The notes beneath the pieces are model-generated. The model worked only from the letters and a program-made list of their open reading frames with translations, searched no databases and was not told the origin of the DNA. The position numbers and the translations under genes were made by a program. 64,000 nucleotides of DNA from Deltaproteobacteria bacterium. GTDB lineage: Bacteria; UBA10199; JACPAL01; JACOUP01. Positions 18,018 to 24,430 of the stretch are shown in pieces (the stretch's first letter is position 1; each line of letters opens with the position of its first letter). The stretch is from contig JACOUP010000002.1 in the NCBI GenBank assembly GCA_016177765.1, positions 62,001 to 126,000 on the forward strand. Reading direction: 5' to 3'.

Positions 18018-18614
18018 ATGCAACTGGCTGTCGCCAAGAAGAGTGATTCGCTCAAGAGCGATTCGCCCGAAGGAAAACGGGAAGAACTGGGGCAGGCGAG
18101 GGACAGTTTTATTGAGAGTGTTGGCAAGATCACGGCCAACATGCTCGGGATGGTTTCCAAGGTGGGGGGTCAGATTTATGCCCTGCTTTTCCTTTCGCGA
18201 CAGCCGCTTTCCCTCGATGAGATTTCCGACATCCTCAAACTCTCCAAGGGGAATGTGAGCGTCAACATCCGGCTTTTGGAAGAAACGAAACTGGTTCGCA
18301 AGGTCTGGGTGAAAGGTTCCCGCAGGGATTACTATGAGGCCCACCGGGATTACCCCCGCCAGTTTTTAAAGGGGTTTTTCGACCGTGTCCGGGGGGGGAT
18401 CGAGGACTCCATCCGTTTGTTGCACCGGTGTCACAACCAGTTTGAAAAAGCCTCCGGTCAGCTGACCGGGCCGGATCTGGAAGACGGCCGGTTTATGGTC
18501 CAGCAGCTGGCCCTGCTCGCCTCTTTCTATGAGGCGGCCGGAGGGATGTTTGACGATTTCTACCAGGGGCGTTCTGTCGATACCGATCTCCTCCGTCGCG
18601 TCATCCTGGAATAG
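18018..18614 (+). CDS. GbsR/MarR-type transcriptional regulator
   Basis: The 198-residue product has a winged-helix domain (FLSRQPLSLDEISDILKLSK, then GNVSVNIRLLEETKLVRKVW, a wing GSRRDYYEA) and a C-terminal helical dimerisation part, the layout of the GbsR subfamily. The first 25 residues are a polar extension with two near-copies of a 15-bp unit (SDSLKSDSPEG). It starts divergently next to the MFS gene, a typical regulator-exporter pair, and is followed within 5 bp by the receiver-HAD gene. Confidence 0.82.
   Translation: MQLAVAKKSDSLKSDSPEGKREELGQARDSFIESVGKITANMLGMVSKVGGQIYALLFLSRQPLSLDEISDILKLSKGNVSVNIRLLEETKLVRKVWVKGSRRDYYEAHRDYPRQFLKGFFDRVRGGIEDSIRLLHRCHNQFEKASGQLTGPDLEDGRFMVQQLALLASFYEAAGGMFDDFYQGRSVDTDLLRRVILE
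18041..18068. repeat. Divergent copies of the 15-bp unit
   Basis: GAGTG-ATT-CGCTC (18041-18053) and GAGCG-ATT-CGCCC (18056-18068) lie 15 bp apart and mirror GGGTG-ATT-CACCC with paired or wobble changes in both arms. They could be decayed members of the family or a sister family; coincidence is possible. Confidence 0.4.
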
Positions 18615-18618
18615 TTTC

Positions 18619-19662
18619 ATGACAAAGCCGATCGTTGCCATCACCAATGACCTCTTCTTTTGGGCCAAGATCAAGACTATTGGAGAGGAACGGAAGATCC
18701 CCGTCCTGCAGCAGACCGATTTTCGCAAGGCCTATTCCTGCGTTAGTGCCAAGAGACCTTCCGCAGTCTTCCTGGATCTGGAGGCCCCGTATCTGGACCC
18801 GCTCGGAACCATCCTCTCCCTGAAGAGGGACCCCCTGACAACAAGGGTCCCGATTGTCGGCTATCACGGTTCCTCCAACCGGGACCTGTCCCAGAAGGCC
18901 AAAAATCTCGGGTGTGATCAGGTGATGACACGCCACGATTTTTCCCAGAAACTCCCGGAACTGATGGGGACCCAGGGTGCCTCTTCGGGACAGACGATTG
19001 CCTTTTTTGATGTGGATCGGACCTTGATTAGCGGCTACAGCGGTTTTTACGTCTCTCTGGAGTTGATTCGCCGCCGGGTCATGAAAAAGAGGCGGCTTCC
19101 CCTGGCCCTCTTTTACCAGCTGACGAGCCGGTTTCAACACGACAATGTGAAAAAAATGTATGAGACCGCCTGTGGTGACATGGCCGGTTTCGGGATCGAC
19201 CAGATCATGGAGATCGGTCGCGACTGTTTTGAAAAATCGATCCGCCCCCGTTTTTACAGGGAGGCCCTGGAGGTGGTGGAGGAACACAAAAGAAACGGGC
19301 GAATGATTGTTTTGCTGACCTCCGGTCCAACCATGGTCGTTCATTTTCTGGCGGATTATCTTGGTGTTGATCAGGTCTATGGTTCCGGTCCGCTCGTTGT
19401 CAAAGGGGTCCTGGAGCCAGAGGTCGGGGAACCGATCTGCTACAGTGAGGGAAAGGTCATCTTTGCGGAGCAGGTGGAAAGGGAACAGGGGGTTTCTTTG
19501 AGGCACTGTTATTATTATACAGATGACATCACGGACAAGCCTTTGCTGGAGAAAGTCGGTTTTCCAAGTGTGGTCAATCCCAGGAGAAATCTTGCGAAGA
19601 TAGCCAAAAAAAGAGGCTGGCCGATCTTGCGTTGGTCGGAAGTCGTCGGGGAGGATGCATGA
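18619..19662 (+). CDS. Receiver-like domain fused to HAD-IB phosphatase
   Basis: Residues 1-125 resemble a response-regulator receiver (a FLDLEAP acceptor-like Asp, VPIVGYHGSSNRD); the acidic pocket near the N-terminus is not obvious, so it may be a pseudo-receiver. Residues 135-347 are a HAD subfamily IB hydrolase like SerB or CicA: nucleophile motif AFFDVDRTLISGYSGF, motif II LLTSG, and motif IV YTDDITDKPLLEKVG. HAD-IB enzymes dephosphorylate small molecules such as phosphoserine or lysophospholipids. ATG 18619 is 5 bp after the regulator stop. The fusion is uncommon in my experience and suggests phospho-signal control of a phosphatase. Confidence 0.82.
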   Translation: MTKPIVAITNDLFFWAKIKTIGEERKIPVLQQTDFRKAYSCVSAKRPSAVFLDLEAPYLDPLGTILSLKRDPLTTRVPIVGYHGSSNRDLSQKAKNLGCDQVMTRHDFSQKLPELMGTQGASSGQTIAFFDVDRTLISGYSGFYVSLELIRRRVMKKRRLPLALFYQLTSRFQHDNVKKMYETACGDMAGFGIDQIMEIGRDCFEKSIRPRFYREALEVVEEHKRNGRMIVLLTSGPTMVVHFLADYLGVDQVYGSGPLVVKGVLEPEVGEPICYSEGKVIFAEQVEREQGVSLRHCYYYTDDITDKPLLEKVGFPSVVNPRRNLAKIAKKRGWPILRWSEVVGEDA

Positions 19663-20063
19663 CATCGTCACGAGCGCTTCGACTCCTTTGGTTTTTCGGC
19701 ATGGCATTGTGCCTGGTTGCGGGTTGTTCCGTTTCCCCCTCCGAAGAAACGGCTCGTCGCTTTGTGGATGTCTACTACCTCCAAATTGATCTCGAAGAGG
19801 CCCAAGGGGTCACGGAGGGCCTTGCCCGTGAAAAGATAGAGGGGGAGATCCGGCTCAAGACAGGGCAGACGATTGCGGCGGATACCCGAAAACCAAAGAT
19901 GAGTTATAAAAAGGCCGGGCACCAGATGGATGGGGAAGGGGAGGTCTATTTTTTTGAGTTGCGTATCCAACCAAAGGATTTCCCGGAGATTCAAAGAAAA
20001 TTACGGATCGTTGTGAGAAAGGGAGAAAAATCGTGGAAGGTCACACAATTCTCGGAGGGGTGA
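19659..20063 (+). CDS. Small lipoprotein
   Basis: From ATG 19659 (overlapping the previous stop as ATGA) the 134-residue product has a lipoprotein signal: basic MTSSRALR, a hydrophobic core, and lipobox LVAGC at about residues 20-24. The mature part is one small alpha/beta domain (ARRFVDVYYLQIDLEEA, VYFFELRIQPKDF, LRIVVRKGEKSWKVTQF) resembling DUF4878/NTF2-like accessory lipoproteins. Its stop codon TGA is contributed by the first 15-bp repeat unit (GGGTGA at 20058-20063). Confidence 0.8.
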   Translation: MTSSRALRLLWFFGMALCLVAGCSVSPSEETARRFVDVYYLQIDLEEAQGVTEGLAREKIEGEIRLKTGQTIAADTRKPKMSYKKAGHQMDGEGEVYFFELRIQPKDFPEIQRKLRIVVRKGEKSWKVTQFSEG

Positions 20064-20941
20064 TTCACCCGAGGGTGAGTCACCCCAGGGTGGTTCACCC
20101 TGGGGCCGTCCGCCGCTCCAATTTTTATCTCTCCCTCTTTTTTCTTCCGCCGCGGAAACGAAAGGCGATGACCGCCATTTATTCCTTTGCACGGCTTGTG
20201 GATGATATCGTTGACGAAGAGGGAGAGAGGGAAGAAAAAGAACGCGAACTCCAGTTCTGGAGAGAGGAGATCAAAAGGTGCCTGGAGGGGGCCGCCCAAA
20301 CACCGCTGGGACGGGAACTCTCCCTTGTCATTCAGGGTCACCAGCTTTCAGAAGTCTATTTTCAGGAGCTGATCAATGGGGTGGCGATGGACCTCTCCCG
20401 GGACCGTTATGCCACCTTCGAGGAACTTTGCGGTTACTGCTACGGTGTTGCTGGCACCGTTGGATCGATTTGTATGGAGCTCTTTGGGCTGAGGCATGAA
20501 CGGGCCATGGAGTATGCTAAGACCCTGGGGCGGGCCTTTCAATTGACGAATATTCTACGGGACATTATTGCCGATCTGGAACAAAATCGGGTTTATCTGC
20601 CGCAGGAGGATTTGAGGCGATTCGGTGTGACGGAAGAGGATCTCCGAGGTCATCGCGATAGCGATGCCTTTCGGACCCTGATCGGTTTTGAGGTTCAAAG
20701 GGCCTTCGCCTGTTTTCAACAGGTCCAGGGGCTCCTGACGCCGGAAGAAAAAAGAAAAATTGTCGCCGCCGACGTGATGGGGGCGGTTTATTCCAGGATC
20801 TTGCGGGAGATTGCCAAATCCCCTTCCCGTATTTTCAGGGAAAAAGTTTCTCTGGACCCGGTTACCAAACTTTCACTCGCCCTGCAAACCTGGTTTAAGA
20901 ACCAGTTTACGCAAAAGGGAAGGGGACCAGAAGAGAAATAG
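20033..20941 (+). CDS. hpnD: Squalene/phytoene synthase family enzyme, HpnD-like
   Basis: This family condenses two farnesyl (or geranylgeranyl) diphosphates; HpnD makes presqualene diphosphate. Both Asp-rich motifs are intact: RLVDDIVDEEGER near residue 58 and LTNILRDIIADLEQNRVYLP near 177, with YCYGVAGTVG between. The likely start is GTG 20033 with GGGAG seven bases upstream, overlapping the lipoprotein gene by 31 bp. The N-terminus then contains VIHPRVSHPRVVHPG from three 15-bp units; without it the length before RRSNFYLSL is what HpnD proteins usually have. GTG codons inside each unit (20060, 20075, 20090) are alternative starts. HpnD versus phytoene synthase cannot be settled by eye. Its 3' end overlaps the next gene by 69 bp. 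Confidence 0.75.
   Translation: MEGHTILGGVIHPRVSHPRVVHPGAVRRSNFYLSLFFLPPRKRKAMTAIYSFARLVDDIVDEEGEREEKERELQFWREEIKRCLEGAAQTPLGRELSLVIQGHQLSEVYFQELINGVAMDLSRDRYATFEELCGYCYGVAGTVGSICMELFGLRHERAMEYAKTLGRAFQLTNILRDIIADLEQNRVYLPQEDLRRFGVTEEDLRGHRDSDAFRTLIGFEVQRAFACFQQVQGLLTPEEKRKIVAADVMGAVYSRILREIAKSPSRIFREKVSLDPVTKLSLALQTWFKNQFTQKGRGPEEK
20058..20100. repeat. 15-bp unit array, 3 units, at a gene junction
   Basis: GGGTG-ATT-CACCC (20058), GGGTG-AGT-CACCC (20073) and GGGTG-GTT-CACCC (20088), exactly 15 bp apart. The first supplies the TGA stop of the upstream lipoprotein; all three are read as VxHP(R/G) in the squalene-synthase frame. Confidence 0.85.
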
Positions 20942-21808
20942 GGAGAGCAGTGCGACGGTATAAACCTCTCGTCGTGTCACCTTCTGCCCCTCGGGCAGGC
21001 GCAATGTTTTAAACCCGAGGAGGAGAGGAATCAGACAAACTCCCCTCAACCGGACCGACCAGAAAGGGATCTCCTGAATGTAGAGCCATCCCGATTCAAG
21101 GAGGTCTCTCGCCTGTTTCAGGTAGACAGCCTGGGATTCTAAGGGGTTGAGGTAGTTGCGGCCCCGTTCCTGATCCCGGTGTTGATCCCTCAGGATGTTC
21201 ACCCACTGCAACCCCTTGCCAAACCGGATCCCCAGATCGGCCATTCGCCCCAAGTCCCATTTTTTGAGGGAGTTAAAATGGGAAACCAGGACCCGGGTCC
21301 AAAATTTTCCGACAACACCGGCAACATAATAGGTGTATTGGTCCAGTTCCCGAGGATTGAGAGATCGTTTTGCCGAATGGCCCTGACCGAAAATTTTTAA
21401 ATCCATCACCATCCCCAAGGTGAGTTCCAGCACGAGGTCCTTGAGGAGTTGCTGATCGGCCGGGGGGAGTGATTCTAAAAGGGAGAAACAGGCGGAAAGG
21501 TTGGCCACCAACTTTTCTTCGTCCGGCAGGCCTCCTCCGGTAACAATTTTTGTGCTGATCTCGCTTAATTCCTGGGTATCGTTTTCCTCGATGAACTGTT
21601 TCCGGTAAAGGCTTAATATTTTCAGCCGCTCCTCGGCGGGGATCAGGTCGGTATCGGCAATCGTGTCTGCCGCCCGGCAGAAGAGATACCCGAGCCCCAT
21701 GGTGTGACGGATTTTTTTGGGGAGGAAGATGAGGCTGAGATAGATCGACCGCGAAACTCCTTTAAGGATTTTTTTGAGGTTGCACCCTTTCTGAACCCAG
21801 AAATTCAT
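20873..21808 (-). CDS. Squalene/phytoene synthase family enzyme (second)
   Basis: A second trans-isoprenyl head-to-head synthase, 311 residues from ATG 21808. Asp-rich motif 1 is CRAADTIADTDLIPAEERL (about residue 45) and motif 2 is NILRDQHRDQERGRNYLNPL (about 205), with DQYTYYVAGVVG between. The C-terminal hydrophobic stretch (VYTVALLSLFLFW) suggests membrane attachment as in squalene synthases. It is more similar in style to single-enzyme squalene synthase than to HpnC, judged by eye. It converges on the HpnD-like gene with 69 bp of coding overlap. Two such enzymes together suggest squalene or a C30/C40 product; no cyclase or carotenoid desaturase is visible here. Confidence 0.82.
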   Translation of the reverse strand: MNFWVQKGCNLKKILKGVSRSIYLSLIFLPKKIRHTMGLGYLFCRAADTIADTDLIPAEERLKILSLYRKQFIEENDTQELSEISTKIVTGGGLPDEEKLVANLSACFSLLESLPPADQQLLKDLVLELTLGMVMDLKIFGQGHSAKRSLNPRELDQYTYYVAGVVGKFWTRVLVSHFNSLKKWDLGRMADLGIRFGKGLQWVNILRDQHRDQERGRNYLNPLESQAVYLKQARDLLESGWLYIQEIPFWSVRLRGVCLIPLLLGFKTLRLPEGQKVTRREVYTVALLSLFLFWSPSLLRKLVLKPGLQGE

Positions 21809-21885
21809 CTCTGCAAAATAGGACAGGATCCTCAAAGGGGCAAGAAATATATTGAAGGGAACGAGTCAATGGGGTATTAAGCCGC

Positions 21886-22461
21886 ATGCCCAAGATTTAC
21901 ACTAAAACCGGGGATCAGGGAGAGACGGGGCTCTTTGGCGGTCGGCGTGTTTCCAAGGATCATCCCCGCATTGAGGCCTACGGCACGGTTGATGAGCTCA
22001 ACAGTTTTATCGGACTGGTCCGGGACTTCGATCCTCGCCTGGAAACGGTGCAAAATCATCTCTTTGACCTGGGTGCCTCTCTGGCCGCGCCGGCCGATCA
22101 AAAGACAAAGGGTGCTTCACCCAAGGGTGATTCACCCAAGGCGGAAAAAAAGGCGGCTCCTGTGGGAGGGACGGAGATCTGTTTTTTGGAGGGCTGGATC
22201 GATGAAGTTGAGGGGAAACTCTCCCCGCTAAAAAATTTCATCCTTCCGGGAGGGACCGTGACGGCGGTTCGCTTTCATCTGGCACGGTCGGTTTGCCGCC
22301 GGGCGGAGAGACGGGTGATTTCCCTTAAAGAGAAGGAAGGTGTTTTGCCGGAAATTATCGTCTATTTGAACCGGTTGTCCGACCTGTTGTTTGTCCTGGC
22401 CCGGGAGGCCAACCGAAGAGAAGAGGTGGCCGATATTCCCTGGACCAAAAGAGGAGTTTGA
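21886..22461 (+). CDS. PduO-type cob(I)alamin adenosyltransferase
   Basis: Transfers adenosyl from ATP to cob(I)alamin to make coenzyme B12. Visible are the N-terminal ATP-binding YTKTGDQGETGLFGGRRVSK, AYGTVDELNSFIGL, and the C-terminal RSVCRRAERRVISL and YLNRLSDLLFVLAR blocks of the PduO/Cob_adeno_trans family. Length 191. A loop after NHLFDLGASLAAP carries KGASPKGDSPKA from two 15-bp units plus a Lys-rich run, where most homologues have only a short linker, so the insertion appears tolerated. It ends just before greA. Confidence 0.92.
   Translation: MPKIYTKTGDQGETGLFGGRRVSKDHPRIEAYGTVDELNSFIGLVRDFDPRLETVQNHLFDLGASLAAPADQKTKGASPKGDSPKAEKKAAPVGGTEICFLEGWIDEVEGKLSPLKNFILPGGTVTAVRFHLARSVCRRAERRVISLKEKEGVLPEIIVYLNRLSDLLFVLAREANRREEVADIPWTKRGV
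22110..22137. repeat. 15-bp unit array, 2 units, in frame in pduO
   Basis: GGGTG-CTT-CACCC (22110-22122) and GGGTG-ATT-CACCC (22125-22137), read as KGASPKGDSPK in the adenosyltransferase. Confidence 0.85.
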
Positions 22462-22464
22462 GTG

Positions 22465-22947
22465 ATGCTACGCGGTCAGAAGGTTCCGATGACTCCGGAT
22501 GGTTTTAGGAAATTGCAGGAGGAGTTGAAACAGCTCAAGGCGGTGGAACGACCTAAAGCGGTGCAAGATATTGAAAACGCCCGCTCCCATGGGGATCTTT
22601 CGGAGAATGCCGAGTATGATGCCGCTAAGGAAAGACAGGCACTGCTCTCCAAAAGAATCGCCGAGGTGGAAGACACACTCTCCCGCGCGCAGGTGATCGA
22701 CCCTTCCAAGATGGATCATGAAAAAATTGTTTTTGGGGCCAGTGTCCGGCTTCTCGATACGGAATCGGGGGAAGAGATCAATTACCAGATTGTCGGCGCC
22801 ACCGAATCCAATATCAAGGCGGGAAAGATTTCCATTGAATCCCCGATTGCCAAATCACTCATCGGCAAGGGGGAAGAGGATGTCGTCAAGGTCACGACGC
22901 CGCGAGGGACAAAGGAATTTGAGATCCTTAAAATCCGTTATGGATAA
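22465..22947 (+). CDS. greA: Transcription elongation factor GreA
   Basis: GreA enters the RNA polymerase secondary channel and stimulates cleavage of backtracked RNA. The 160-residue product has the N-terminal coiled coil with the catalytic acidic tip (SHGDLSENAEYDAAKERQA) and the C-terminal FKBP-like domain (GKISIESPIAKSLIGKGEED and TPRGTKEFEI). ATG 22465 is used; a GTG directly before it is possible. GAGGAG precedes. Its stop overlaps the next gene's ATG by 8 bp. Confidence 0.96.
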   Translation: MLRGQKVPMTPDGFRKLQEELKQLKAVERPKAVQDIENARSHGDLSENAEYDAAKERQALLSKRIAEVEDTLSRAQVIDPSKMDHEKIVFGASVRLLDTESGEEINYQIVGATESNIKAGKISIESPIAKSLIGKGEEDVVKVTTPRGTKEFEILKIRYG

Positions 22948-23662
22948 AAAACCAAAGGGTGCTTCACCCAAGGGTGTGCCACCCAAGGGTGTGCCACCCA
23001 AGGGTGTGCCACCCAAGGCAATCCTCTTTGATTTTGACGGTGTCCTGGTCGATAACGAACCGATCCACCTCAAAATGTTCCAAAAAGTCCTGGCTGAAGA
23101 AGGCGTCCGGCTGACCCGGCAGGATTATTACACGAAATATCTGGGGATGGACGACAAAGGTTGCTTTTCGGCTGTTCTGAAAGCGGCGGGCCGGCCGACA
23201 TCCGTTGCTTATCTTCATCTGCTGACCCGGAGGAAGACCCGTTGCTATAAGGAGTTTGTCGCGAAACACCTCAAATTCTTGCCGGGGGTCAAAGAATTTA
23301 TCCAGGAGGCTTCAAAGAATTCTTGTTTGGGGATTGTCTCCGGGGCCCTTCGCGAAGAGATTTTGCTGATCCTTGGCCTCGGGGGGCTGAAAAAATATTT
23401 TTCAGTGATTGTCAGCGCAGAAGATGTCAAAAATGGCAAACCGAACCCGGAAGGGTACCTGCTGGGATTAAAAAAACTCTCTGCCTTTCACAAAGAAAAG
23501 ATTTTCCCCCGTGAAACGTTGGTCGTGGAAGACTCCCTATGGGGGATCGAAGCGGCCCACCGCGCCGGGATAAAATGCCTCGCTGTCACCACCTCGTACC
23601 CGGCCAGCCAACTCAAAAAAGCGGATTGGGTCGTCAAGGAACTTTCCCAATTTTTAATTTAA
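22940..23662 (+). CDS. HAD-superfamily phosphatase (beta-phosphoglucomutase-like) with repeat-encoded N-terminus
   Basis: A 240-residue HAD subfamily IA hydrolase: nucleophile motif ILFDFDGVLVDNEPIHLKMF, cap domain, motif II GIVSGAL, Lys in VKNGKPNPEGYLLGL, and motif IV LVVEDSLWGIEAAHRAG. It resembles phosphoglycolate phosphatases and beta-phosphoglucomutases; the substrate is unknown. ATG 22940 overlaps the greA stop (ATGGATAA). Between the start and the first strand lie four 15-bp units encoding KGASPKGVPPKGVPPKGVPPK, so the extra residues lie directly in front of the DFDG strand. Apart from this head the protein has normal length. The 3' end overlaps the convergent hydrolase gene by 9 bp. 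Confidence 0.9.
   Translation: MDKKPKGASPKGVPPKGVPPKGVPPKAILFDFDGVLVDNEPIHLKMFQKVLAEEGVRLTRQDYYTKYLGMDDKGCFSAVLKAAGRPTSVAYLHLLTRRKTRCYKEFVAKHLKFLPGVKEFIQEASKNSCLGIVSGALREEILLILGLGGLKKYFSVIVSAEDVKNGKPNPEGYLLGLKKLSAFHKEKIFPRETLVVEDSLWGIEAAHRAGIKCLAVTTSYPASQLKKADWVVKELSQFLI
22957..23014. repeat. 15-bp unit array, 4 units, longest in the window
   Basis: GGGTG-CTT-CACCC at 22957, then GGGTG-TGC-CACCC at 22972, 22987 and 23002, all with AA linkers. The last three units are identical, which points to recent tandem expansion. Confidence 0.9.
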
Positions 23663-24298
23663 AAAGGGATTGTTGGCCTTTTCAAGGCCGACGGTTGTCT
23701 TGGGGCCGTGCCCCGGGATGATGACCGTTTCTTCCGGGAGGATCAGCAGTTTCTTCTTGATCGACCGGATCTCCTGATCGTAATCCCCTTTCCATAAGTC
23801 AGTCCGGCCGATGCTTCCGGCAAACAGGGTGTCGCCGGCGAGCAGAAGAGGGGTCTTGCCCCCTTTGGGGAAATGAAAGGCACAGCTTCCCGGGGTGTGA
23901 CCCGGTGTGTGGATCACCTCTCCCTGAACTTTTCCCGCCTGGAGGGCTTGCCCCTCGGTCAAGTATTCATCCACCGGCACCGGCCTCATGGTTTTGGTCG
24001 GTGGAAGACCAAGGTAGGAAGCCTGCTCGGCGATCTTTTCGTAGAGAAAAAGATCTTCTTTGTGGATCAGGACACGGGCATTGGTCTCCCTTTGCAGTTC
24101 GGTGGTGGCCCCGATATGGTCGATATGGGTATGGGTGTGGAGGATCGATCGGACCAGGAGTCCCTGTTTTTTGATGATTTTTAGAATTTTCTCAACAGCG
24201 TCACCGGGATCGATCACGATCGCCTCTTTGGTCGCCGGATCCCCAAGGATGATGCAGTTACACTGAAAAAGACCGACAGGGATTACTTTGAGGATCAT
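23654..24298 (-). CDS. MBL-fold hydrolase, glyoxalase II-like (YcbL type)
   Basis: The 214-residue metallo-beta-lactamase-fold enzyme has the zinc motif THTHIDHIG (HxHxDH near residue 57), His in HTPGHTPGSCAF, Asp in LLAGDTLFAGSIGRTD, and a last ligand His in IIPGHGPKT. It resembles the YcbL/short glyoxalase II group acting on thioesters. ATG 24298 is chosen (AAGAG upstream, MILKVIPVG is a normal first strand); the frame is open further upstream but without homology. Confidence 0.88.
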   Translation of the reverse strand: MILKVIPVGLFQCNCIILGDPATKEAIVIDPGDAVEKILKIIKKQGLLVRSILHTHTHIDHIGATTELQRETNARVLIHKEDLFLYEKIAEQASYLGLPPTKTMRPVPVDEYLTEGQALQAGKVQGEVIHTPGHTPGSCAFHFPKGGKTPLLLAGDTLFAGSIGRTDLWKGDYDQEIRSIKKKLLILPEETVIIPGHGPKTTVGLEKANNPFLN

Positions 24299-24430
24299 TT
24301 TTCTCTTACAACACAATTCTTTTTTATTGACAAGGCGGCCCGGCCTCTGTAGAAGAATTTTAAATTTACTGAGTGTTTTCAATGGTTTAGAACGTTTAGA
24401 ACAACCGAAATAACATAAAGGAGTCTCAAG

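Noticed and set aside
18601-19707. Long minus-strand frame opposite the receiver-HAD gene
   Set aside because: The plus-strand protein has complete HAD motifs; the minus frame has no homology signal.
22957-23014. CRISPR array
   Set aside because: Units are 13 bp plus a 2-bp linker with no unique spacers, and lie inside a coding sequence; no cas genes are present.
23890-23903. GGGTGTGACCC palindrome in the glyoxalase-like gene
   Set aside because: It encodes the conserved HTPGHTPGS metal-binding motif, the spacing differs from the 5-3-5 unit, and it is best explained by coding constraint.
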